A stretch of 5,409 nucleotides of DNA, taken from the NCBI GenBank assembly GCA_900549895.1, contig URQG01000138.1, positions 1 to 5,409 on the forward strand. The letters run 5' to 3'. A program made the translations under genes and the position numbers. Origin of the DNA: an uncultured Lachnobacterium sp. (GTDB taxonomy: Bacteria > Bacillota > Clostridia > Lachnospirales > Lachnospiraceae). Positions 1 through 5,409 of the stretch are shown here, piece after piece (the stretch's first letter is position 1; every line of letters begins with the position of its first letter). The notes under the pieces are model-generated. The model was not told where the DNA came from. It saw only the letters and a list, made by a program, of their open reading frames with translations, and did no database searches.

Positions 1-1
1 A

Positions 2-403
2 CATAAGTGTATAAAGCGTGGAGCGGCAACACTGTTGCTGCTCCTCGCTGCCTCAACCATCCACGCCGACAACGTGATGACACGCCATGCCGACGGCACC
101 ACCACCGTGCGCACCACCACCATATGCAACGCACGCGGCTATCGTAAGGCCACGCCTGTAGAGGTGCACTTCAAGAACGGCAAAGTGCAGAAAGTAGTGG
201 CTCTGCGAAACGAAGAAACCGTGCCCTACTTTGCCCGTGTCAAGCAGTTTCTGCTGCCACTATACAACAACCTTAAAATCTCAAAAGCAAAAAAACTATC
301 CCAGCGCACCGACATCGACGGATGCACCGGTGCTACATTCAGCACCAAGGCAGTGCAAAAGAACATCAAGGCTGCCATAGATTATTACGAAAAGAAGAAG
401 TAG
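2..403 (+). CDS. Exported FMN-binding domain protein, 5' end cut by window edge
   Basis: The frame is open from the left edge to a TAG at 401-403, leaving 133 residues. The first visible residues are basic and then strongly hydrophobic (KRGAATLLLLLAASTIHA), which looks like a Sec signal peptide with cleavage after IHA. The start codon is therefore probably just left of the window; a TTG at 35 would remove half of the signal. The mature part is a small FMN_bind-type domain. It ends with DGCTGATFS (nt 317-343), which fits the ApbE flavinylation pattern Dxx[S/T]GATx[S/T], so FMN is expected to be attached covalently to the final Ser. Related domains occur in RnfG/NqrC and in small periplasmic Bacteroidota proteins, where they carry electrons outside the cytoplasmic membrane. 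The redox partner is unknown and no ApbE gene is in view. Threonine codons are mostly ACC, and the gene looks Bacteroidales-like and unlike its neighbours. Three TAG triplets stand in tandem at the stop. The domain call is fairly sure; the electron-transfer role is inferred. Confidence 0.8.
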   Translation, partial: HKCIKRGAATLLLLLAASTIHADNVMTRHADGTTTVRTTTICNARGYRKATPVEVHFKNGKVQKVVALRNEETVPYFARVKQFLLPLYNNLKISKAKKLSQRTDIDGCTGATFSTKAVQKNIKAAIDYYEKKK

Positions 404-424
404 TAGTAGTTGTATATATATAAC

Positions 425-488
425 AATGCGCCCTGCAAAGCCCAAGCATTAGTTACTAAAGCTCGGGCTTTTGCAGGGCGCATTTTTT
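425..488 (+). terminator. Long imperfect hairpin with T-run between convergent genes
   Basis: The arms at 425-447 and 461-484 are complementary over about 23 bp. They differ by one bulged A and one G-to-A change, and enclose a 13-base loop that is itself partly palindromic (TTAGT/ACTAA). Six T follow on the plus strand (483-488), so this is a good intrinsic terminator for the FMN-binding gene, whose stop is 21 bases upstream. It also lies just after the stop of the minus-strand helicase (502). Read in that direction, the stem is followed only by a T/A mix (GTTATATATA), so termination of the helicase mRNA would be weaker, though a stem this long may suffice. Confidence 0.8.
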
Positions 489-501
489 ATATCTATTGCT
501 T

Positions 502-2100
502 TTATCGTGCATTTGCTGGTTCTACATTGACCGATTTTCCCTTGATCTTCACATTCTTCATAGCACGAAGAACATCCTTGCCATACTCCGCGGGCACTTC
601 CACGAATGTATAATTATCATACATGTCAATTGCACCGACCAGCTTTCCCGGGATCTTTGCCTCCCCTGCAACTGCGCCCAAGATATCGCCCGGACGGATA
701 CGCTGGCTTTTCCCGATATTGATGAAAAGGCGTACCATACCTTCCTCCGCACCGGTATCTCCGGATAGCGCATCTTCCATGTCGCGGTCCTCTTTCGAAA
801 GTTCCACTCCACCAATTGCCTGCTTTAAGAATGCTGCGGCAATATCCATCGCTGTGTAATCACTGTTATTCACCTGACGCTCGATCAGATCGATCATGTC
901 CTTAAGCTGACCATCCTCGATGATCTGACCGATCTCATCTAAAATCTTCTCCGCCTTGATTTCTGCCACATCGTCCGAGGACGGAATCGGTTGCGCCTTG
1001 ATCTTTGTCTTGCAATAACGCTGGATCTCCTTAAGCTTATATACTTCTTTGCCTTTGACAAAGCTGAACGCCCGGCCGTTTCTGCCGGCACGTCCGGTAC
1101 GACCGATGCGATGCACATAATATTCGTTGTCCTGTGGCAGATCAAAGTTAAATACCGCTTCTACATCATCCACATCAATTCCGCGTGCAGCCACATCCGT
1201 TGCGATCAGGATATCGCATCGTCCGCTACGGAAGCTTTTCATCACGCGATCTCGCTGCTGCTGCTTCATATCGCCATGAATTCCCTCCGCTGCGTATCCA
1301 CGTCCCTGCAATTCGGAAGCCAGTTCATCAACCATACGCTTTGTATTGCAGAATACAAGAGAAAGCTTCGGATTATAGTAATCAAGAAGACGGGTAAGCA
1401 CATCCACCTTGTCGTTACGCCGCACATCATAATAATACTGATCAATGCTCGGAACCGTCAGTTCCTTCTTCGTCACCTTGATCGTCTTCGCATTCTTCTG
1501 GTACTTCTTGGTGATCTCTAAGATTGGCTTTGGCATGGTCGCGGAAAAAAGCACCGTCTGCCGATTCTCGTTCTCCACATAAGAAAGAATCGTTTCGATA
1601 TCCTCGCGAAATCCCATATTGAGCATCTCATCTGCCTCGTCCAATACAACCGTGTCCACATAGTCACAGCGGATCGTCTTGCGACGCAGATGATCCATAA
1701 TTCGCCCCGGTGTTCCGATAATGATCGTTGCGCCGCCTTTTAACGCTTTGATCTGTCTGGTAATATCCTGTCCGCCATATACAGGGAGAACTTTAATTCC
1801 GTGCATGTATTTTGCAAGCTTTCGAATCTCTTCCGCACTCTGGATCGCGAGTTCTCTGGTCGGAGAAAGCACGATTGCCTGCGTCTTCTTATTATTCGGA
1901 TCTACTTTCATTAAAAGAGGGATTCCGAAAGAAGCGGTCTTACCGGTTCCGGTCTGTGCCTGACCGATCACATCCACTCCACTCATTACAACAGGAATCG
2001 CCTGCGCCTGAATCGGTGTTGCTTCCTCAAATCCCATCTCTTTGATCGCCCGCAGAAGCTGCGGGTATAAATTTAATTCTTCAAATCTGACTGTTTCCAT
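502..2100 (-). CDS. deaD: DEAD-box ATP-dependent RNA helicase, DeaD/CshA type with DbpA RNA-binding domain
   Basis: This 532-residue cytoplasmic helicase unwinds or remodels structured RNA using ATP. All core motifs are present in order: a Q motif with its upstream Phe (F6, Q31), Walker A AQTGTGKT (48-55), PTRELA (80-85), TPGR (130-133), DEAD (154-157), SAT (186-188), LVFCNTK (248-254), ATDVAARGID (300-309) and HRIGRTGRAGR (330-340). The helical linker with AMDIAAAFLKQ (417-427) resembles the region between core and RNA-binding domain in DeaD/CshA proteins. Residues about 456-528 form a DbpA-type RRM-like domain (PF03880 family), which in relatives binds structured rRNA. The protein stops right after this domain, without the basic Gly-rich tail seen in some homologues. 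Known roles of the family are ribosome assembly, mRNA turnover and cold growth. The ATG at 2100 has AAAGG six bases upstream, and no in-frame ATG lies before an upstream TAG. It starts 43 bases after the cyclase gene with no visible promoter, so co-transcription is likely. The symbol could equally be cshA or dbpA; helicase function is near certain. Confidence 0.95.
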   Translation of the reverse strand: METVRFEELNLYPQLLRAIKEMGFEEATPIQAQAIPVVMSGVDVIGQAQTGTGKTASFGIPLLMKVDPNNKKTQAIVLSPTRELAIQSAEEIRKLAKYMHGIKVLPVYGGQDITRQIKALKGGATIIIGTPGRIMDHLRRKTIRCDYVDTVVLDEADEMLNMGFREDIETILSYVENENRQTVLFSATMPKPILEITKKYQKNAKTIKVTKKELTVPSIDQYYYDVRRNDKVDVLTRLLDYYNPKLSLVFCNTKRMVDELASELQGRGYAAEGIHGDMKQQQRDRVMKSFRSGRCDILIATDVAARGIDVDDVEAVFNFDLPQDNEYYVHRIGRTGRAGRNGRAFSFVKGKEVYKLKEIQRYCKTKIKAQPIPSSDDVAEIKAEKILDEIGQIIEDGQLKDMIDLIERQVNNSDYTAMDIAAAFLKQAIGGVELSKEDRDMEDALSGDTGAEEGMVRLFINIGKSQRIRPGDILGAVAGEAKIPGKLVGAIDMYDNYTFVEVPAEYGKDVLRAMKNVKIKGKSVNVEPANAR

Positions 2101-2143
2101 TCTGTTCCTTTTCTTTGCTGATTTCTACGCCTCCTGCTGCCCA

Positions 2144-3778
2144 TTACTGCAGCGTTCCAAGTATCATATCATCGGTTTCTTTGACGTCTCCAACGCAGTA
2201 AGTATTTCTGCTGAACTTCTTTACACGATAAAGCATATTGTCTGCCGAATGCAGAAAATCCCACATCTTATTGCCTTTACGCGGGATATCCCAACAGATT
2301 CCCTGCGATACGGTAACCACCGGCAATGCTTTCGAATAACGGTGTTCGATCTGCAGACTCATAACCCTTCTTTTCAATTCCGCAGCAAATGCTACAATCT
2401 GCTCTCTTGTGACATCTTTATAAATAATAACAAACTCATCGCCGCCGTAACGTGCACAAAAGATCTGGTTTTCTTCTGCGATCTGCTTGATTACCGCTGC
2501 AATCTGTTCCAGACACTTATCTCCCTGCTGGTGACCGTAATTATCATTGTACTCTTTGAAATAATCAATATCCAGAATTTCAACCGCAAGTGGGATGGAA
2601 TCTGCCATAGCCTCCGCAAATACATGATCCGAATAATCATTCATGCGGAAACGGTTAGCCATACCGGTCAAAGCATCAAGTTCCGATTTCTTCTGAAGTA
2701 CTACTTTCTCCTGCTCCGCTTTCTGACGTGCCTGTCTCGCCGACTCAAGATTCCTGCGTAACGCGATCACATTACTGATCATCTGATTGGTCTCGATCTC
2801 CATCAATTCGCTCAGTTCATAGTAGAGTCCGGCTGCCTGAAGGAATTCCGCATTCTTCTCATTTTTCCGATAGTATTTCATCTTGAGGGAAATAATCTTC
2901 ATCTGCAGATTTGTAATATTAAAGTTACGGACTAAAGGTTCCAGTATATCGACAATATGCCAGAAAGCCTCATCTTTTCCGGCTTCAAGAAGGACTCTGC
3001 AGCAATCATAGAAATCAAAAAAGAAATCTAACACACTCAGATTCTCCGGCATCATTTCCATGATCAGCCGGCTCTTCTCATCGCGTTCCTTCTCCATGCC
3101 CATACGATGATAATAAAGTACCTCTACACAACTAAATGAAACTTTGTCCAGAACCTGTCCGCCGTCCCAATGGTCCTTATGAACCCGCTCAATGATCTCC
3201 TTCACGCGGTCAAGTTTTCCCTGCTGGGCCAAAGCACGCGCAAGATTGCTATAGATGCAGAACATATATGTATCATACTGCTCACGGATCGGATTCTTCA
3301 TCATCAGGTCGTAGGCTTTCTCCAATGCCTCCTGTGCATCCGCATATCGTCCGCATTCATAATAGAGCACTCCAAGATTAGCATTGAAAACAATACTCTG
3401 GTTCGAGAAATGATAGGTTTCACAATAGTTGAGGCCATTCAGATAATAGTCCAAAGCGATCGGGATATTACCCCTGTTCAGTGCAGCGATTCCCATGTAA
3501 TTATAGCAACGCGTCATCAGGTCCCATTCCTCCGCCTGATTCAGGTAGTACAATGCCTTGTTCATGGTCTTAAAAAAATGTTCTCCGTCATTGAGCCCAT
3601 AATAAATCTCTCCACTGTAGTAATAGCCGATTCCCATCAACTTACAATCATCATTCTTCTGTCCGTATTCGATGATATCATTCGCATATTTTAAAGTGAG
3701 TTCCGCATTCGTTTCACGATTTTGCATAATCTGCTGAATCCATTGCTGAACAACATCATTATATTGTGTAAAATCCAT
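2144..3778 (-). CDS. Cytoplasmic TPR-repeat diguanylate cyclase (GGDEF)
   Basis: This 544-residue protein is predicted to make cyclic di-GMP from two GTP. Residues about 10-330 are paired amphipathic helices of TPR type, for example around 45-80, 88-120, 130-160 and 172-200. They probably sense a protein or peptide partner. A charged helix (about 335-366) leads into the GGDEF domain, which opens with DALTGMANR (368-376). The catalytic set looks complete by comparison with PleD: D403 and D447 for metal, F407-K408, N411 and D420 for guanine, RYGGDEF at 443-449, and K520/R524 near the end. The inhibitory I-site RxxD is absent, since E436 and I439 occupy its two key positions. No signal peptide, membrane segment or EAL domain is seen, so it should be soluble and not a bifunctional enzyme. 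The start is secure: AAAGGAGG sits five bases before the ATG. It is preceded by its own promoter-like element and followed closely by the helicase gene. The specific signal and target process are unknown. Confidence 0.93.
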   Translation of the reverse strand: MDFTQYNDVVQQWIQQIMQNRETNAELTLKYANDIIEYGQKNDDCKLMGIGYYYSGEIYYGLNDGEHFFKTMNKALYYLNQAEEWDLMTRCYNYMGIAALNRGNIPIALDYYLNGLNYCETYHFSNQSIVFNANLGVLYYECGRYADAQEALEKAYDLMMKNPIREQYDTYMFCIYSNLARALAQQGKLDRVKEIIERVHKDHWDGGQVLDKVSFSCVEVLYYHRMGMEKERDEKSRLIMEMMPENLSVLDFFFDFYDCCRVLLEAGKDEAFWHIVDILEPLVRNFNITNLQMKIISLKMKYYRKNEKNAEFLQAAGLYYELSELMEIETNQMISNVIALRRNLESARQARQKAEQEKVVLQKKSELDALTGMANRFRMNDYSDHVFAEAMADSIPLAVEILDIDYFKEYNDNYGHQQGDKCLEQIAAVIKQIAEENQIFCARYGGDEFVIIYKDVTREQIVAFAAELKRRVMSLQIEHRYSKALPVVTVSQGICWDIPRKGNKMWDFLHSADNMLYRVKKFSRNTYCVGDVKETDDMILGTLQ

Positions 3779-3803
3779 TGCGTCCTCCTTTCAAAATACA
3801 ACC

Positions 3804-3833
3804 AAAAGTGCTTCTCCGCCTGCGGAGAAGCAC
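3804..3833 (-). terminator. Perfect 11-bp hairpin with short T-run, before the cyclase gene
   Basis: On the minus strand GTGCTTCTCCG (3833-3823) pairs perfectly with CGGAGAAGCAC (3818-3808) around a four-base loop, and TTTT follows at 3807-3804. It lies 44 bases after the stop of the LytM-like gene and 17 bases before the cyclase ribosome binding site. It could be a modest intrinsic terminator for the LytM-like gene. Because a promoter-like element ends just upstream, it could also be a 5' hairpin at the head of the cyclase mRNA. The T-run is short for a strong terminator. Confidence 0.6.
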
Positions 3834-3837
3834 CCTT

Positions 3838-3865
3838 ATTGTATCAAAAAATCCCATAAAGTCAA
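3838..3865 (-). promoter_or_regulatory. Consensus-like sigma-A promoter for the cyclase-helicase genes
   Basis: On the minus strand TTGACT (3865-3860) and TACAAT (3843-3838) are separated by 16 bases. Each hexamer is one base off the vegetative consensus. The expected start of transcription, six to seven bases downstream, falls at about 3831-3833, which is the first base pair of the hairpin at 3833-3808. The leader to the cyclase ATG would then be about 54 bases. The element lies in non-coding DNA just after the LytM-like gene, which supports it as a real promoter. Confidence 0.65.
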
Positions 3866-3876
3866 ATCGAAAGCTT

Positions 3877-4629
3877 CTATTCCGTGGTGTCCATCGGAAG
3901 TTCCGGTAAATACTCCTTTGGATTCACTGCTTTACCGTTTTTCTGCAACTCAAAGTAGAGATTGCTTCCCTCTGTGGAATAATATTTTGTCGGCTCACTG
4001 ATATATCCGATCACCTGTCCCGCTTCTACCATGTCTCCGGTCTTAAAATTCAGTTCCTTGAGCTGACCGTAAATTGCGGTGTAACCATCTCCAAGATCCT
4101 GTTTCACTGTGCATCCGGTCACTTCATTCTCTGTAATTTCCGTGATCTTACCTCTGGCCGCAGAAAAAACTTTATCATTGACCGCACCTTCGATTACCAA
4201 AGCCGGATTACAGCGATATTGTTCCAGTGTCGGGAAATAAATAGTCTGATCCATGCTGTAGTCAAGAAGAATTTCTCCTTCTATCGGCCATGTCATATCT
4301 TTATTCGTATCAAAATGTAACGTTTCGGCAGCTACGGTCGCTTTTGCCTCTGGCTCCTTCTTCGGCTCCTCGGACTTTTCCTCATCCTTCTGCTCCTCCT
4401 GCGCCGCCTTAGCGATCTGTGCCTTCCTGATTGCATCCTTGGCATCTTTGCTGCTTTGGCTCTCCAATTCGTTGGATGCCGCAGAGACCTGTTCCGTTGC
4501 CTCAATCGTCTGCTCCTGCGCAATCTCATTTTTACGCTCCTGCGCCTTTTCCGTTGCATATACACTTACAAATCCGATCCCCCCCGCCGCAAGACAGGCG
4601 ACAGCGGCTACATACTGTTGTTTTTTCAT
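3877..4629 (-). CDS. Membrane-anchored degenerate M23/LytM-domain protein, SpoIIQ-like
   Basis: The protein has 250 residues. A short basic start (MKKQQ) and a hydrophobic stretch (about 7-25) form a membrane anchor or signal peptide; VYA before T26 is a possible cleavage site. Residues about 27-100 are rich in Glu, Lys, Gln and Ala and look like an extracytoplasmic coiled coil or stalk. Residues about 112-242 match the LytM/M23 beta fold: DKVFSAARGKITEI, GDGYTAIYGQL, GDMVEAGQVIGYI, SNLYFELQKNGKAVNP. The zinc and catalytic positions are lost: YxHL reads YGQL, HxHFE reads NLYFE, and the first HxxxD region reads CNPALVIEG. The only histidine in the protein is H105, outside the fold, so it should not cleave peptidoglycan. 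The layout recalls SpoIIQ, the forespore LytM protein that holds SpoIIIAH and is itself degenerate in Bacillus; divisome activators of EnvC type are the alternative. The start at 4629 has GGAGG eight bases upstream. It follows rsmA by 78 bases. The fold is confident; the sporulation role is inferred. Confidence 0.85.
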   Translation of the reverse strand: MKKQQYVAAVACLAAGGIGFVSVYATEKAQERKNEIAQEQTIEATEQVSAASNELESQSSKDAKDAIRKAQIAKAAQEEQKDEEKSEEPKKEPEAKATVAAETLHFDTNKDMTWPIEGEILLDYSMDQTIYFPTLEQYRCNPALVIEGAVNDKVFSAARGKITEITENEVTGCTVKQDLGDGYTAIYGQLKELNFKTGDMVEAGQVIGYISEPTKYYSTEGSNLYFELQKNGKAVNPKEYLPELPMDTTE

Positions 4630-4637
4630 AGGGCTTT

Positions 4638-4642
4638 CCTCC
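4638..4642 (-). promoter_or_regulatory. Ribosome binding site that sets the LytM-like start
   Basis: GGAGG on the minus strand lies eight bases before the ATG at 4629. The frame also contains ATG codons at 4650, 4647 and 4644. Starting there would place the ribosome binding site inside the coding region and add MMMEESP before a normal signal/anchor sequence, with no comparable site upstream. The start at 4629 is therefore preferred. Confidence 0.85.
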
Positions 4643-4665
4643 ATCATCATTTTCTGTTTGATGAC

Positions 4666-4693
4666 AGTATTTCCAACCCCGCGGATTTTATAC
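4666..4693 (-). promoter_or_regulatory. Possible forespore (sigma-F-like) promoter for the LytM-like gene
   Basis: In the gap between rsmA and the LytM-like gene, the minus strand has GTATA (4693-4689), 14 bases, then GGAAATACT (4674-4666). These fit the Bacillus sigma-F pattern of GywTA and GGnnAnAnT, although the usual spacing is about 15 bases, one more than here. Predicted transcription would begin roughly 30 bases before the ATG at 4629. No good sigma-A pair was seen in this gap. The match is short and degenerate, so chance is a real possibility; it is worth listing because the downstream protein resembles SpoIIQ. Confidence 0.3.
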
Positions 4694-4707
4694 AGATGTA
4701 TCGTTTC

Positions 4708-5409
4708 TCAATTCGCGTGTTCCTTTTTGTGTGCGTATATTATGTTGGAGAGTTCGGCAAACTGTTCCAGTGAGAGCGCCTCGCCCCGGATGTTGACCGG
4801 CACCCCGAGTTCTTCGATACAGGATTGAATTTCTTCTTTATTCAATCCGAAGCTTCCGAAATTATTCAGTCCGTTTGCAAGCGTTTTTCTGCGCTGGTTA
4901 AACGATGCTCGGATCACCTGAAACATCAGTTTTTCGTTATCGACCTGTACCGGTGGCTGCTCGTGGCGCGTCAGGCGAATGACGGCGCTTCCGACTTTCG
5001 GCTGCGGCATGAAACAGCTCGGCGGTACATTCACTACGATTTCCGGCTTTGCATAATATTGGACGGCAAGCGACAATGCGCCATACTCCTTGCTTCCCGG
5101 CCCCTCCTGCATACGATCGGCAACTTCCTTCTGTACCATGATCGTGATACTGTCAATCGGTACGTGGCTTTCAAAAAGCCCCATAATGATCGGGGTTGTG
5201 ATGTAATATGGCAGATTCGCAACTACCTTGATCGGCCGGTCGTTGTTGCGTTCCCTGGCAAGAGACGCAATATCGACTTTTAAAATATCCTGATTGAAAA
5301 CTTCAACATTATTATATGCGGAAAGCGTGTCTTTTAGAATCGGAATCAGGTTGGTATCGATTTCCACTGCAACGACTTCCCGCGCTGCCTCACACAGATA
5401 CTGTGTCAT
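4708..5409 (-). CDS. rsmA: 16S rRNA (adenine1518-N6/adenine1519-N6)-dimethyltransferase, N-terminus cut by window edge
   Basis: The frame is open to the right edge and 233 residues are visible. Relatives are usually 270-295 residues, so roughly 50 N-terminal residues, including the glycine-rich SAM motif I, lie outside. The Met at the edge is an internal residue (the family has GPGxGxMT-like sequence here), not the start. RsmA (KsgA) transfers four methyl groups from S-adenosylmethionine to two adjacent adenines in helix 45 of 16S rRNA late in small-subunit assembly; its loss gives kasugamycin resistance. Visible family marks are VEID (15-18, SAM-binding acidic residue), QDIL (40-43), the catalytic NLPYY (65-69), MVQKEVADRM (91-100), PPSCFMPQPKVGSAVIRL (129-146) and FNQRRKTL (170-177), followed by the helical C-terminal domain. 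It ends at a TGA (4710-4708). No terminator follows before the LytM-like gene, so read-through is possible. The minus-strand order rsmA then LytM-like protein is collinear. Confidence 0.96.
   Translation of the reverse strand: MTQYLCEAAREVVAVEIDTNLIPILKDTLSAYNNVEVFNQDILKVDIASLARERNNDRPIKVVANLPYYITTPIIMGLFESHVPIDSITIMVQKEVADRMQEGPGSKEYGALSLAVQYYAKPEIVVNVPPSCFMPQPKVGSAVIRLTRHEQPPVQVDNEKLMFQVIRASFNQRRKTLANGLNNFGSFGLNKEEIQSCIEELGVPVNIRGEALSLEQFAELSNIIYAHKKEHAN

Noticed and set aside
35..403. TTG at 35 as the start of the FMN-binding gene
   Set aside because: The frame stays open to the left edge and the upstream residues complete a signal peptide (basic region plus Leu-rich core), so the TTG is an internal Leu codon.
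401..409. Three TAG triplets in tandem at the end of the FMN-binding gene
   Set aside because: Three units are too few to call a repeat element; they simply act as a stop codon with in-frame backups.
991..1521. Plus-strand open frame of 176 codons opposite the helicase
   Set aside because: Antisense shadow of the conserved helicase core; composition mirrors the opposite-strand codons and no family signature appears.
2131..2136. AGGAGG on the minus strand just after the cyclase stop
   Set aside because: It is about 30 bases from the helicase ATG with no start codon at a usable distance; the AAAGG closer to the ATG is the likely working site.
2042..2761. Plus-strand open frame of 239 codons opposite the cyclase gene
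   Set aside because: It lies wholly antisense to the GGDEF coding region and the start of the helicase, whose domains are unmistakable. Its predicted protein has no recognisable motif, and no good ribosome binding site was seen.
4585..4605. Possible lipoprotein signal around Cys12 of the LytM-like protein
   Set aside because: AVAC lacks the Leu usually found three before the Cys, and the hydrophobic core continues well past the Cys, which fits a plain membrane anchor or Sec signal better.
4630..4650. Upstream ATG codons at 4650, 4647 and 4644 as the start of the LytM-like gene
   Set aside because: They overlap the ribosome binding site for the ATG at 4629 and would add an acidic MMMEESP leader before a normal anchor sequence.

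Overview
Most of this window (about 430-5409) reads as the chromosome of a Gram-positive, spore-former-related Clostridia, most likely a gut Lachnospiraceae-type bacterium. The evidence is strong AGGAGG-type ribosome binding sites, a consensus sigma-A promoter, a TPR-GGDEF protein and a membrane-anchored LytM-domain protein beside rsmA. The first ~400 bases look different: they encode the end of a small exported FMN-binding protein of the kind found in Bacteroidales, with ACC-rich threonine codons. The window may therefore join DNA of two phyla, by transfer or by misassembly. This assignment rests on sequence feel and family knowledge, not on a search.

Layout, left to right. Positions 2-403 (+) hold the FMN-binding protein, cut by the left edge. 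A long imperfect hairpin with a T-run follows at 425-488, between two convergent genes. All other genes lie on the minus strand. In transcription order (right to left) they are: rsmA (16S rRNA dimethyladenosine transferase, cut by the right edge, 5409-4708); a single-pass anchored, coiled-coil, degenerate M23/LytM protein resembling SpoIIQ (4629-3877); a hairpin and a consensus-like promoter (3865-3804); a cytoplasmic TPR-GGDEF diguanylate cyclase (3778-2144); and a DEAD-box RNA helicase of DeaD/CshA type with a C-terminal DbpA-type RNA-binding domain (2100-502).

How they may work together. rsmA and the helicase both concern rRNA or ribosome biology. The cyclase and helicase are 43 bases apart with no visible terminator between them, so they are probably co-transcribed from the promoter at 3838-3865. 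The LytM-like protein has only one histidine and none at a zinc-ligand position, so it is predicted to be structural rather than enzymatic. A sigma-F-like element upstream of it fits a forespore role but is only suggestive. There is no gene-free stretch over 300 bases, and I saw no tRNA, rRNA, CRISPR array or insertion sequence. I found no clear sign of a wholly new system. The best leads are the degenerate LytM protein with its possible forespore promoter, the promoter-hairpin arrangement before the cyclase, and the composition break at the left end.
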